A stretch of 64,000 nt of DNA from the NCBI GenBank assembly GCA_963576725.1, contig OY755237.1, positions 56,643,805 through 56,707,804 on the forward strand, written 5' to 3'. The DNA is from Azorinus chamasolen (taxonomy: Eukaryota; Mollusca; Bivalvia; Cardiida; Solecurtidae). This document shows, piece after piece, positions 10,679 through 22,230 of the stretch. The position numbers were made by a program, and so were the translations under genes. Numbering within the stretch: the stretch's first letter is position 1; every line of letters begins with the position of its first letter. The notes under the pieces are model-generated. The model ran no database searches. It was not told where the DNA came from and saw nothing but the letters and a program-made list of their open reading frames with translations.

Positions 10679-12803
10679 TAACCATTAACTCCACACATAC
10701 GCCTTTCTACGTCTTTGCAAACAGAGTAGAACAAGAGTAGATATATAATATAGATATAACAGAGTAGACCCAGATTAGACGACTACTATATAATATAGTA
10801 ATACAGAATAGACACATATTAGACGGCCACTATATAATATAGATATAACAGAGTAGACCCATATTAGACGACTCCTATATAATATAGATATAACAGAGTA
10901 GACCCAGATTAGACGGCCCCTATATAATATAGATATAACAGAGTAGACACAGATTAGACGGCCCCTATATAATATAGATATAACAGAGTAGACCCAGATC
11001 AGACGACTACTATATAATATAAATATAACAGAGTAGACCCAAATTAGACGGCCCCTATATAATATAGATATAACAGAGTAGACCCAGATTAGACGGCCAC
11101 TATATAATATAGATATAACAGAGTAGACCCAGATTAGACGGCCACTATATAATATAGTAATACAGAATAGACCCAGATTAGACGGCCACTATATAATATA
11201 GATATAACAGAGTAGACCCAGATTAGACGACTACTATATAATATAGATATAACAGAGTAGACCCAGATTAGACGGCCCCTATATAATATAGATATAACAG
11301 AGTAGACCCAGATTAGACGGCCTCTATATAATATAGATATAACAGAGTAGACCCAGATTAGACGACTCCTATATAATATAGATATAACAGAGTAGACTCA
11401 GATTAGACGGCCCCTATATAATATAGATATAACAGAGTAGACCCAAATTAAACGGCCCCTATATAATATAGATATAACAGAGTAGACCCAGATTAAACGG
11501 CCCCTATATAATATAGATATAACAGAGTAGACCCAGATTAGACGACTCCTATATAATATAGATATAACAGAGTATATCCAGATTAGACGACTACTATATA
11601 ATATAGATATAACAGAGTAGACCCAGATTAGACGACTACTATATAATATAGATATAACAGAGTAGACCCAGATTAGACGGCCCCTATATAATATAGATAT
11701 AACAGAGTAGACCCAAATTAAACGGCCCCTATATAATATAGATATAACAGAGTAGACCCAGATTAAACGGCCCCTATATAATATAGATATAACAGAGTAG
11801 ACCCAGATTAGACGACTCCTATATAATATAGATATAACAGAGTATATCCAGATTAGACGACTACTATATAATATAGATATAACAGAGTAGACCCAGATTA
11901 GACGACTACTATATAATATAGATATAACAGAGTAGACCCAGATTAGACGGCCCTATATAATATAGATATAACAGAGTAGACCCAGATTAGACGGCCCTAT
12001 ATAATATAGATATAACAGAGTAGACCCAGATTAGACGGCCCCTATATTATATAGATATAACAGAGTAGACCCAGATTAGACGACTACTATATAATATATA
12101 TATAACAGAGTAGACCCAGATTAGACGACTACTATATAATATAGATATAACAGAGTAGACCCAGATTAAACGGCCCCTATATAATATAGATATAACAGAG
12201 TAGACCCAGATTAGACGGCCCCTATATAATATAGATATAGCAGAGTAGACCCAGATTAGACGGCTCCTATATAATATAGTAATACAGAATAGACCCAGAT
12301 TAGACGGCCCCTATATAATATAGATATAGCAGAGTAAACCCAGATTAAGACGGCCCCTATATAACATAGACATAACAGAGTAGACCCAGATTAGACGGCC
12401 CTATATAATATAGATATAACAGAGTAGACCCAGATTAGACGGCTTCTATATAATATAGATATAACAGAGTAGACCCAGATTAGACGGCTCCTATATAATA
12501 TAGTAATACAGAATAGACCCAGATTAGACGGCCCCTATATAATATAGATATAGCAGAGTAAACCCAGATTAAGACGGCCCCTATATAATATAGACATAAC
12601 AGAGTAGACCCAGATTAGACGGCCCTATATAATATAGATATAACAGAGTAGACCCAGATTAGACGGCTTCTATATAATATAGATATAATTCTACCGGTTC
12701 TGACAGGATAAAACAATGTTCATAGTGCCATTATAAAAATCAGTTAATCAAAATTTATTACGTCATTATTTCTTGTATAAATATTCATGGAATAAAGGGT
12801 TAA
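10679..12803. mobile_element. Family A MITE expanded internally to a satellite
   Basis: The outer parts are an ordinary family A element: left TTAACCATTAACTCCACAC, TACGCCTTTCTACG, GCAAACAGAGTAGA; right ATTCTACCGGTTCTGACAGG, CCATTATAAAAATCAGTTAA, ATTCATGGAATAAAGGGTTAA. Between them, where the hairpin should be, one arm plus adjoining AT sequence is repeated about 43 times (separate entry). The element is therefore about 2.1 kb instead of about 240 bp. Confidence 0.8.
10726..12690. repeat. 45-bp satellite built from a MITE arm (~43 copies)
   Basis: The unit is ACAGAGTAGACCCAGATTAG then ACGGCCCCTATATAATATAG then ATATA. Period 45 was measured at 10893 to 10938. Variants: the central GGCCCC alternates with GACTCC, GACTAC, GGCCAC and GGCTTC; a shorter AGTAATACAGAATAGACCC form recurs; blocks of several units repeat in the same order (for example around 11405-11575 and 11650-11840), indicating unequal exchange of multi-unit blocks. 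Confidence 0.95.
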
Positions 12804-12896
12804 GCTAGCACTTGTTTTAAAGACTCCCGTGTTGTTGTTTTTTCAATTAGTGGTCACTTTCACTTTATACGGTTTCTACTGTACAAACGTAACGAT

Positions 12897-13140
12897 TTAA
12901 CCATTCTCTTGCTGATTTTTAAAATACATTTCTCCTTCTTTACCCATGCTCTGTTGTATATATATCTTCACTGTGTACACGTATTTCGCTGTGGAATCAC
13001 TGCTGTAGAGTGCACTGGTTGCACAATCAACTTGTAAATAGTGCAGACCCTGATGAGACCGCTCCTGCAGGAGCTGTCTCATCTGGGTCTTCACTATTTA
13101 CAGGTAGGTATATTGACGTGAACAGCAAGCGAAAGGTTAA
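12897..13140. mobile_element. Family H TTAA foldback MITE, copy 2
   Basis: Bounded by TTAA. The hairpin at about 13034-13101 is more complete than in the 710-944 copy: GTAAATAGTGCAGACCCTGA, apex GACCGCTCCTGCAGGAGCTG, then GGGTCTTCACTATTTAC. Ends TTAACCATTCTC and GCGAAAGGTTAA match only loosely. Confidence 0.75.
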
Positions 13141-14282
13141 CACTTATCGTACTGAAAAAAATGCCTGCGAAAACTGCGAATAGGGTTTACTTACTTCTGA
13201 TTTATACAAACGATTAAGAACTGTTGACGAGTTACTCGGCGTCTCGTCTGGATCTTAGCTGTTTGCAAATACGAGTCAGATCGTGCTCAGCATGATAAGG
13301 GTTCAGGTACAAAGCTATAGTACAAAGTAATGTTTGAAATTAACGTAATGAAGTAATGCACTTCAATACTGAAATCTGCCTCGAGCTTCTTGTTGAACCT
13401 TTGTTTAAATACATGTACATGTACTTGATTTAACCCTTTTTCTGCGGGAATCGAATATATAAACACATTTACAAACAGGGTATACTCAGGTCAAAGGGAT
13501 CCTGAGAGGACCCCTTTAATCAGGGTCTGCACTATTTACCATACACATAAGTTTCTTCGATGATAAAATTTGATTCAATTTTTAGTCAAATTATTCATAT
13601 AATAATTATTTGTATAAACTAATATTCAGAGGACAGGGGCAGTCGGATCTGATTATTAAACTAATTAAGAATTAATTGTTTGTTACTTGATTTAATCGCC
13701 CGTAGGTTGCAGACAAAACTGTGTATCATTGTCATATAGATATCCATTTTGGTCGTTGGCAATCATTTTGAATATACAATTTTAATGGACAGTGAACCAG
13801 AATTAAAGTTTAAAAATAGTTGTTATCTGTGTTTAAATTAAGAATATTCTATATTGAATTAAAGTAACTAATTATTACAAAACAAATACTTTTCTCCGTA
13901 TTGTAGTTATGGTAAAGGTTTGGTAATTTCATAGCCTGCAGGCTAGAAGTACATTAATTTTGCCTAGTAAAATTCATTAGATTTAGATTTGTAGTTTTGC
14001 AATACGTCATTCATATGTCAACCGTCTCTGTATACGCGTATTTGAGACTGTCATCTCTTACACTTTATGATTTGTATTGAACATGTACTGGCTATAGATA
14101 TGCAGTAGCCGTTTAATGCTAAATAGAGACTATGTTATTGCATATGATGCGTTTGCAACTCTATCAAAATGTATTGGTTATAATATACAGAAGCTGTTTA
14201 ATTTGCTGTATTTTTTGCACTTACCCTCGATTCCTTAAGATTTGTAATAATAGTATATGATAATGGCATATGAACTCTGATC
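13141..14282. other. Mostly featureless spacer with two MITE remnants
   Basis: A D-type remnant at about 13200-13290 has GTTACTCGGCGTCTCGTCTG. An A-like core at about 13430-13560 has ACAAACAGGGTATACTCAGG and CAGGGTCTGCACTATTTACC. From 13560 to 14230 I see no gene, hairpin or tandem repeat. Confidence 0.4.
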
Positions 14283-14558
14283 ATTTTGGCTCAGAGAGAT
14301 CCTGTAGAAGTAGCAAACAGAGCAGACCCTGATCAGATGGCTCCTATAGGAGCCGTCTGATCTGGGTCTACTCTCTTTGCAAGTATAATTATGGAGGAAA
14401 GGGTTAATACATTTAGGAAGTGATTGTCTGAGTGATAAACAGCTTAGACCCTGACTCGATGTCTCGTCTTGATCCAGGTTATTTGCGAATGTGACCAAAT
14501 ATGACCAAGTCATGTGACCAAGTCCTGTGACCAAGTGGCGTTTGGCAGGATGCGGGTT
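14283..14558. mobile_element. Family A hairpin followed by family D element
   Basis: The A hairpin at about 14310-14382 is near perfect, with apex GGCTCCTATAGGAGCC, and ends GGAGGAAAGGGTTAA. The D element begins at that TTAA and ends at GCGGGTTAA (14558). Its core is AAACAGCTTAGACCC with GATCCAGGTTATTTGC. GTGACCAAGT is repeated about three times near 14495-14540. Confidence 0.6.
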
Positions 14559-14584
14559 AAGTAGATATTAACAACAGGAGAAGT

Positions 14585-14815
14585 GTCAATGTTTAAATTG
14601 AGGGTGCCGACTATATAAGACCATTGGAAACAGTGTATATATATATATATCTTCAATAATAAAGTTTGATACAATTTTCAGAGCTACAGATAACGGTGCG
14701 TACCATGTTATTTCTCCACCATACCCTGTACTGTGTCCACTCTCTAGAATTTGCTGGAGAAATAAAGGAGTTATTCCAGAAAATGTTAAACTTTACACAT
14801 CTTATCTGGTGTGTG
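14585..14815. mobile_element. Decayed family G foldback element
   Basis: Family G carries TTTCTCCACCAAACC, a stem TGTGACCACTCTTTAGAATC, and TTGGTGGAGAAATAAAG. This copy shows TTTCTCCACCATACCC, GTGTCCACTCTCTAGAATTT and GCTGGAGAAATAAAGGAGTT. (TA)n lies at about 14640-14652. Confidence 0.5.
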
Positions 14816-15077
14816 TGTGGGGGGTTATTATTATTATCATTATTTTTTTTATTATTCTTTTTAAAGAATTAACAGTCAGAAAGGGACGGACCAGATTTAA
14901 TTGTGCAACAGGCTAAGAAATGAAACCTTCGTATGATTTCTTCTTGTCACATTGACGCTCATGTATATGGAGGTTTCAGTGTTGTGACAAATCATGGTCA
15001 ATATTGTGTGTCACTCCATAATGGTTCTTTATTTTCAGCTGCGACAGTCGGGTACATTTCTGAGTATCTTCTCCGTG

Positions 15078-15324
15078 CCCCTTTACTTCAGATATTTTCA
15101 TGTAGGAATTAAAGGCATCGTAAGTATTTATTAGCTTGTTTTTTAAAATGGCATATATTCACAGGATTGTTTTTGTTTTGGTAGAAACTGTAGAGCTATG
15201 TGTATTATAATTTCATAAGCAAACAGTGCATACACTTATCAGACAGCTCCTACAGGAACCGTCAGATCTGGGTCTACTCTGTTTGCAAAGGTGTGATTAA
15301 GCATTTATGCGGGGACAGGGTTAA
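15078..15324. mobile_element. Family A MITE
   Basis: The left end CCCCTTTACTTCAGATATTT is diverged. The core at about 15221-15292 has AGCTCCTACAGGAACC. The right end is GGGGACAGGGTTAA. Confidence 0.6.
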
Positions 15325-15394
15325 TTAGGTGATTTTATTATGGTTTTAAATATGACGAAACGTTTACCACGGCAGACAGTATAAAATAAACTTA

Positions 15395-15752
15395 TTAACC
15401 TTTTACCTGTCCAGTATTCATGTAAGAAAGTAATGACATCATGAATATCAATTAGAGTTTTTTATATAATGGCATATGAACACAAGACATTTTGACTCGG
15501 GCAGAAACTGTAGAATCAGATACGTGTGCATGTTATACCATAAGCTAGCAGAACAGACCCTGATCACATGGCTCCTATAGAAACCGTCTGATCTGAGTCT
15601 ACTCTGTTTGCAAAAAAATGTGTTTACATGAAGGAAAGGGTTAACCCTTTGCCAGATATAGGCAAAGTTTCACACATTTGCAAACGGAGTAGACTAAGAT
15701 CAGGTTCCATAGGAGCCGCCAGATCCTTGTCTACTCTGGTTATAGACTACAT
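15395..15752. mobile_element. Two family A MITEs sharing a TTAA
   Basis: The first (15395-15644) starts TTAACCTTTTACCTGTCC and ends GAAGGAAAGGGTTAA, with core apex GGCTCCTATAGAAACC. The second begins at the same TTAA (15641), keeps a short core GGTTCCATAGGAGCC, and stops at the family E element. Confidence 0.65.
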
Positions 15753-15953
15753 GTAAACCTCTCTATAACGACCACTAATTTGTGTTGATTAGTTGGTATT
15801 TAGGGCAGGTGGCTGCTTAAAGCAAGGTGAAAGTAAAACAGAACGCTCCTATAGGAGCGTTCTGTTTTACTTTAACCTTGCTTTAGGCAGCCACCTGCCT
15901 TTAACACAAAATATTTTAGGTAATTTAGTGAACGTTATAGAGAGGTTTTACTG
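15753..15953. mobile_element. Family E TA MITE (pogo/Tc1-like ends)
   Basis: Family E has ends close to CAGTAAAACCTCTCTATAAC in inverted orientation and TA target duplication. It encloses a stem GGCAGGTGGCTGCTTAAAGC with AAGGTGAAAGTAAAACAGAA and apex CGCTCCTATAGGAGCG. Here the stem at about 15804-15899 is nearly perfect over some 45 bp per arm. TA plus CAGT ends resemble pogo/Tigger-type MITEs. Confidence 0.8.
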
Positions 15954-16054
15954 TATAAATCTGATTCTACAATTTCTAGTATAATCTAAAAAGCCTATGC
16001 AGTATATTTTAGATCTAATGCTGTATTATTTGTCAAAGTTATGTAAATACTTGT

Positions 16055-16375
16055 TTTATAGAACAGAACAGAACAATATTTTATTTAGACTTGTACATAA
16101 TACATCGTCTTTACATATATATATACAACCATTACAACTGTTCACGTGATATTTTGGTCAATAACACCTTTCGTTTCGATTCAAAACATTCAGGTTGACA
16201 AGTGTTATAGGTTATGGCTATTTTAAATACTTCTTATAACATGCTTGAAATTATCGGAGAGCAGAAGACATTTGATATTAGGATTTATAAACCATGAACA
16301 CAGCATGTTTTATATAACTTGAGTTATAATGGTTAATTTATAATCATAAAGGGCGGAGTCTGATACCAATCTTCA
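16055..16375 (-). mobile_element. LINE 3' tail fragment, minus strand
   Basis: Read on the minus strand, the sequence ends TGTACAAGTCTAAATAAAAT followed by a short TTCTG repeat (CAGAACAGAACAG on the plus strand at about 16063). That is the usual look of a retrotransposon 3' end. No coding part is recognisable. Boundaries are approximate. Confidence 0.4.
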
Positions 16376-16379
16376 CCAA

Positions 16380-16865
16380 TTAAAGGGTCAGTCCCTTACC
16401 TGTGCAAACAGAGAAGACCCATATAGAAAGCAAACAGAGAAACCCCAGATCTGCCTGATGTGGAAAAGCGAACTTTTGGTTAAAAATGCAAACAGTTTGG
16501 ATCCGGATGAGACGACGAATCACTCAGTGTCTCATCGGGATACAAATTGTTCGACACTCTGATAATGTGTAAGAAAGTAATGGCAGGAAGTGTATTTTTA
16601 ACAATTTCCCTCAAATAAATGCATTTCCGCGCATTTGCGAACGGAATAGACACAGATCAGAGGCTCATGTAGGAGTCGTCTGATAAGGCTCTGCTCTATT
16701 TAATTTTGACATAATATAGATATGATTCTATACTGTATATCAGGCAAGAACATTATTGAGAAAAAAACAACAACATTATAACAGTTCAATAATAAATATT
16801 CATGATGTCATTATTGCTTAGATAAGTCTTGAACAGGGAAAGGGTGAAGGATTGAAGAAAACGAT
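16380..16865. mobile_element. Decayed A, D and A elements in series
   Basis: GCAAACAGAGAAGACCC at about 16402; a D hairpin at about 16487-16553 (CAAACAGTTTGGATCCGGAT); and an A element at about 16605-16850 with core GCGAACGGAATAGACACAGA and a right half ending CAGGGAAAGGG. Confidence 0.5.
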
Positions 16866-16937
16866 GATAAAACATGTTTGCAGACAACACTTTAATCAAA
16901 GTGAAGGAGGTTAAGTAAAGGGTTATGCTGATATGTT

Positions 16938-17312
16938 TCAGTTCTAGCAGTAGTTCGTCCACCCCGGATAGTACAGTAAAACTTCTCTATAACAGCCACT
17001 AAATTACATCAAGTATTTTGTGTTAAAGGCAGGTGGCTGCATAAAGCAAGGTGAAAATGAAATAGAACGCCCCTTTAAGCAACCACCTGCCCTAAATATC
17101 AACTAATTAACACAATATAGTGGCCGTTATAGAGAGGTTTTACTGTATCTTACATTTGTTCGATCATCCCCGAGTAGTATTCTTACATTTGTTCGTCCAC
17201 CACCGACAGGTTCGTTCACTCCCGAATAGTATTCTTACATTTGTTTGTTCACCTCTAACATTGGTTCGTTCACCCCCGGATGATATTCTTACATGTGTGT
17301 GTTCACCTCCTT
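16938..17312. repeat. Minisatellite interrupted by a MITE
   Basis: Degenerate units of about 30-35 bp contain TATTCTTACATTTGTTCG and TTCGTTCACCCCCGGA. Units lie on both sides of the family E copy at 16974-17145. Confidence 0.65.
16974..17145. mobile_element. Family E MITE with clean TA duplication
   Basis: Begins CAGTAAAACTTCTCTATAAC and ends GTTATAGAGAGGTTTTACTG, with TA immediately on both sides (16972-73 and 17146-47). The central hairpin has lost part of its apex and right arm. Confidence 0.85.
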
Positions 17313-17387
17313 AGTAGTAGCAAATATTAAGGACACTGATCAAGCAATTCCTTAAGAAACAATTTGATGCCTAAGTTTGTCCCAACG

Positions 17388-17612
17388 GACCCTTTCCCTG
17401 TTCAGTATTCATGTAAGAAATAATGACATCGTAAAGTTTTATAATGTCAACTTTTCAATATTTTTTTTTGCTTTGATGAATAACTAAAATAAGATCTATA
17501 TCATGCCAAAAGCAAACAATGCAGGCCCTGATCAGACGGCTACTATAGGATCGAATCGTCTGATCTGGGTCTACTATGCGTGAAAAAGCGTTTATATGAA
17601 GGAAAGGGTTAA
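17388..17612. mobile_element. Family A MITE
   Basis: Starts CCCTTTCCCTGTTCAGTATT, core at about 17511-17575 (GCAAACAATGCAGGCCC, apex GGCTACTATAGGATCG), ends GAAGGAAAGGGTTAA. Confidence 0.65.
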
Positions 17613-17789
17613 ACAAAAAAACTTGTATTAAAATTTATCAATGATGAACATGATTTTATGACAAACAATTGAGAGTCATATGATCCGGGTCTGCACTGTT
17701 TGTAGATGCCTGATATACTCGGTTCCCACACATAAATTGTTAAAAGTATTTATACATGCAAGTCACATCGTGAACACATGGATGTTATA

Positions 17790-17992
17790 CAGTAAAACCT
17801 CTTTTAACCGGAATTCTAGTAGAGAAGAATTTAGATAATTTAGTTAGGTGACTGCTTATTGCAGGGAGAAAGTCATGCAGAAAGCTCCTCTAGGAGCTTT
17901 CTGCATGACTTCCACCCTGCATTAAGCTGTCACCTGTCCCCAATAACGATATTTATACTAAATTTATCGTCCGGTTAAGAGAGGTTTTACTG
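17790..17992. mobile_element. Family E MITE, AGCTCCTCTAGGAGCT subtype
   Basis: TA before CAGTAAAACCTCTTTTAACC; right end GGTTAAGAGAGGTTTTACTG. The stem GTCATGCAGAAAGCTCCTCT and its complement are perfect at the centre (about 17873-17910). The same subtype occurs in the 2.58-kb tandem units. Confidence 0.8.
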
Positions 17993-18537
17993 CATTCAGT
18001 ATCAATATACATAATCTGTGTGATCCTATTGAATCTTTTCTTTTGCAGATGAAAGAACAGCAATACATCTCATGGCTTTTCATGAAAGCAAATCATGAAT
18101 ACCAATTTAGAACTGCATACGTAGGGCTGTATAATCATCTATCTTTTTAACTCTGGCGAATTTGTGCAACTTTATTTCATCATGACACAACCTGTTTGAC
18201 TCTCTGGCTGTATATTTGATAAGAAATGGAATACAAGTTAACTTTGGGAATAGTAGCTAAAGACAAACCAATTCTGCAAACGAAATTAACTTAGTATACA
18301 AAGAGTTAGGTGTATTGGTTCGTGACACTTTACAGACAGATTTTGATGTTAAACATCGAGTACGTTCTTGAAAATATAAATATATGAACGTACTCAAAGT
18401 TCAACATGAAAATCTGCCTGGACAAGAGTTTGTATCCTGGTTAGTTATACAGTTACAAGACTCCTCAACCAGATCTAAACACCAGGCAACTGTGATAAAC
18501 TATTTCCCACCAGCACTATAAAGAATACAAAATATAC
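17993..18537. other. No feature recognised
   Basis: AT-rich sequence. One short imperfect inverted pair (GAGTACGTTCTTGAAAATAT near 18359 and ATGAACGTACTC near 18386) is visible. No exon with supporting splice sites was recognised. Confidence 0.3.
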
Positions 18538-18730
18538 CGTAAAACCCCTCTAATGTAACCACCCAAAACAGGGTGCTAGATACAGGTGGTAGCTTAATGC
18601 AGGACTAAAGTAATGCAAAAAGCTCCTAGAGAAGCTTTCTGCATTACCTTTGTCTTGCATTAAGCACCCACCTGCTTATGAAGACATCCATGTTTATTCA
18701 TTAAGTGGTCGCATTAGAGGGGTTCTACTA
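18538..18730. mobile_element. Family E MITE (diverged)
   Basis: Left end CCGTAAAACCCCTCTAATG, right end CATTAGAGGGGTTCTACTA. The stem has CAGGTGGTAGCTTAATGC against GCATTAAGCACCCACCTG, with a damaged apex (AGCTCCTAGAGAAGCT). Confidence 0.7.
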
Positions 18731-18835
18731 TATATAATTATATAATGTTCTCAAAGTCGAATGGTTAATCATTGCTTAACAATAGCATTTACATTTGTAA
18801 TCAGTAAGTAGGGGTTTACTATACCAGAGGCCTTA

Positions 18836-18963
18836 GAATGACAAACAGTGCAGATCCTGATTAGAGGACTCCTCCAGGAGCCACGTGAAGCGCTTTTGAA
18901 CGCGCATATGTGTGAAAAGAGCGCTATATAAATGTGGTATAATAATAATAATAATAATAATGA
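18836..18963 (+). mobile_element. Retroelement tail ending in (ATA)n
   Basis: A MITE scrap (GACAAACAGTGCAGATCCTG) is followed by GCGCTATATAAATGTGGTAT and then (AATAAT)n. The 'GCGCTATATAAATG' plus trinucleotide run is a common 3' end of LINE/SINE elements. It may have seeded the adjacent satellite. Confidence 0.5.
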
Positions 18964-20945
18964 TCTAAGTACATCCAGGCATTATGATCTAAGTGCATTC
19001 AAACATCATGATCCAGTGCATCCATATATTATGATCTACGTACACTCAAACATTATGATATAAGTAACCCAGACATTATGATCTAAGTACATCCAGACAT
19101 TATGATCTACGTACACCCAATCATTAAGATATAAGTAACCCAGACATTATGATCTAAGTACATCCAGACATTATGATCTAAGTACATCCAGGCATTATGA
19201 TCTAAGTGCATCCATATATTATGATCTACGTACACTCAAACATTATGATATAAGTAACCCAGACATTATGATCTAAGTACATCCAAACATTATTATCTAA
19301 GAGCCCTAGTACATTATGATCTACGTACACCCAATCATTAAGATATAAGTAACCCAGACATTATGATCTAAGTACATCCAGGCATTATGATCTAAGTGCA
19401 TCCATATATTATGATCTACGTACACTCAAACATTATGATATAAGTAACCCAGACATTATGATCTAAGTACATCCAAACATTATTATCTAAGAGCCCTAGT
19501 ACATTATGATCTACGTACACCCAATCATTAAGATATAAGTAACCCAGACATTATGATCTAAGTACATCCAGGCATTATGATCTAAGTGCATCCATATATT
19601 ATGATCTACGTACACTCAAACATTATGATATAAGTAACCCAGACATTATGATCTAAGTACATCCAAACATTATTATCTAAGAGCCCTAGTACATTATGAT
19701 CTACGTACACCCAATCATTAAGATCTATGTACACCCAAACGTTATGATCTAAGTACACACAATCATTATGGCCTAAGTGTATCCAACTATTATGACCTGA
19801 GTGCATCCAAATGTTATGATCTAAGTACATCCAAACATTATTATCTAAGAGCCCTAGTACATTATGATCTACGTACACCCAATCATTAAGATCTATGTAC
19901 ACCCAAATGTTATGATCTAAGTACACACAATCATTATGGCCTAAGTGTATCCAACTATTATGACCTGAGTGCATCCAAATGTTATGACCCGAGTGCATCC
20001 AAATATTATGACCCGAGTGTATCCAACTATTATGACCCGAGTGCATCCAAATATTATGACCCGAGTGCATCCAAATGTTATGATCTAAGTGCATCCAAAC
20101 ACTATGATCTAAGACATCCAAACATTATGATTTAAGTACATCCACGCATTATAATCTAAGTATATCCACACATTATGATCTAAGTACGAGTACATCCAAA
20201 CATTATTATCTAAGTACACCCAAACATTATTGTCTAAGTACGAGTACACCCATACATTATGATCTAAGTACATCCAAACATTATTATCTAAGTACATCCA
20301 AACATTATGATCTAAGTACGAGTTCATCCAAACATTATGATCTAAGTACATCCACACATTATGATCTAAGTACGAGTACATCCAAACATTATTATCTAAG
20401 TACGAGAACATCCAAACATTATTATCTAAGTACATCCACACATTATGATCTAAGTACGAGTACATCCAAACATTATGATCTAAGTACATCCAAACATTAT
20501 GATCTAAGTACGAGTACATCCAAACATTATGATCTAAGTACATCCACACATTATGATCTAAGTACGAGTATACTCATACATTATAATCTGCGTACGAGTA
20601 CATCCAAACATTATGATCTGAGTACATCCACACATTATGATCTAAGTACGAGTACATCCAAACATTATGATCTAAGTACATCCACACATTATGATCTAAG
20701 TACGAGTACATCCAAACATTATGATCTAAGTACGAGTACATCCAAACATTATGATCAAAGTACATCCACACATTATGATCTATGTACGAGTACATCCAAA
20801 CTATGATCTAAGTACGAGTACATCCAAACATTATGATCAAAGTACATCCACACATTATGATCTAAGTACGAGTACACCCATACATTATTATCTAAGTACA
20901 TCCAAACATTATTAACTAAGTGCACCCGTAAATTATTATTTAAAG
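18964..20945. repeat. 24-bp satellite with 190-bp higher-order structure
   Basis: The base unit is ATTATGATCTAAGTACATCC plus AAAC (24 bp), with a 30-bp variant that adds GAGTAC. Between about 19021 and 19700 a block starting TCCATATATTATGATCTACG recurs at 19021, 19211, 19401 and 19591, exactly 190 bp apart. The 20130-20900 part instead alternates 24- and 30-bp units. Because both lengths are multiples of three, the minus strand stays open for long stretches (repeating L-D-H-N-V-W-M-Y). There is no evidence that this is protein-coding. Confidence 0.95.
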
Positions 20946-22230
20946 ATCTAAATGCACACACTAATTTTAGTAGACGCCGTTTTACTTAAGTTAATTTCAA
21001 GGTGTTTGATTACAGAAGAGTTAACTGGCTGATATTGGCTATTATATGCAACAATGTAGATAGTCTTCAAAACTGTCTTCTCGAACGCACTTCTGGATCA
21101 CGCATACGTGCACTGTTTTTCAAAGTGTTTGAAACTCTTAATATTGAACCTGTCGTAGACAACTTGTAGACTATTTGTAATAATTCACGAAATCATTAAA
21201 AAGTCACTGTAATGATGCATAATTTATATAGTCTTTTCCAGACTTCGTGGTTAAGGATTTTAAGGCAAACCACAGGTCATAACGTATTGTTAAACATTTG
21301 TAAATGAACATAAATGTTAAATGTCTAATTATAACAGTATAAATAAAGGTATGCAGATGACTAATCTTGAATGATAAGACAACAGTAGGTTATGTTTTGA
21401 TCACTATGGACTGGCTCCCACGGCCAGTGTTTCAGTCTTCCTATTGTTTCACCTATTATCCTTCCACCTGCTATATGATTAGTGTTGTTTACAATCCGTT
21501 TGGATCTAGAAATGGCGCCGAGTAACCCGGAGTCTGGTCACAATCCAAACTGAGCGATTCTTTGCCAAGAATAACAGCAAAAGTCTAGCAAGTTGGAGTT
21601 TAAAAATCAACAAAAGAGCGAACAACAGATTATAAAACTGATTAAAGATTAAATTCGTCATTGTCTTAGCGTTGGTAGCTGGCGCGGTTAACATTTTGAT
21701 AAGACGGATTATTGATTTTTATGAATACTAAGTTATATTCGTATTCTCGGGTCGGTCATATGCTTCACACCTGACAGCCATTCCGCATGGCAGTCTATTA
21801 CAATTTATTGACGTGCATTTGATGGATACACAAGGCGTTTAATAACATGGCATCCGGAAACAATCAAGGTATACTATTTCTGATGTGGAAAAGCTACGTA
21901 ACGTTAGCTTTGGTTTAGTATGTGCAAAACAAGTCCACAAAATATAACAATGTATAAGGAGAGTTAACGAATATATAAATATCTGTCACATGACGAAATC
22001 ACTCGACCATAATATGAAGTTTTATTCAAATTCTATTGATGACAAAATATATATGTAAACATAACAGCTAGTATAATAGAAACATTATTAACAATGCAAC
22101 AAAAACAATGTAACAAAACATCGCGGAGAAGTTTAAATTACAGCTTTACGAAAGAACGTGATACTTAAACCTTGTATTTATTTTGTATAATATATAAGAA
22201 GCGCACGTTCTGGTCAGTTATCCCTTTAGA
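20946..22230. other. Low-repeat AT-rich spacer
   Basis: No exon, LINE protein or tandem repeat was recognised. A weak D-type half core is at about 21493-21550 (CCGTTTGGATCTAGAAATGG, CCGAGTAACCCGGAGTC). This is one of the few stretches not dominated by recognisable repeats. Confidence 0.35.

Noticed and set aside
10726..12690. CRISPR-like regular repeats
   Set aside because: There are no unique spacers. The whole 45-bp unit repeats, the host is eukaryotic, and no cas genes are present. The same applies to the 52-bp and 77-bp arrays.
19606..20961. Long minus-strand open frames with an eight-residue repeat (LDHNVWMY), resembling a repeat protein
   Set aside because: They coincide exactly with a 24/30-bp satellite whose period is a multiple of three. 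No start context, splice sites or non-repeat domain.
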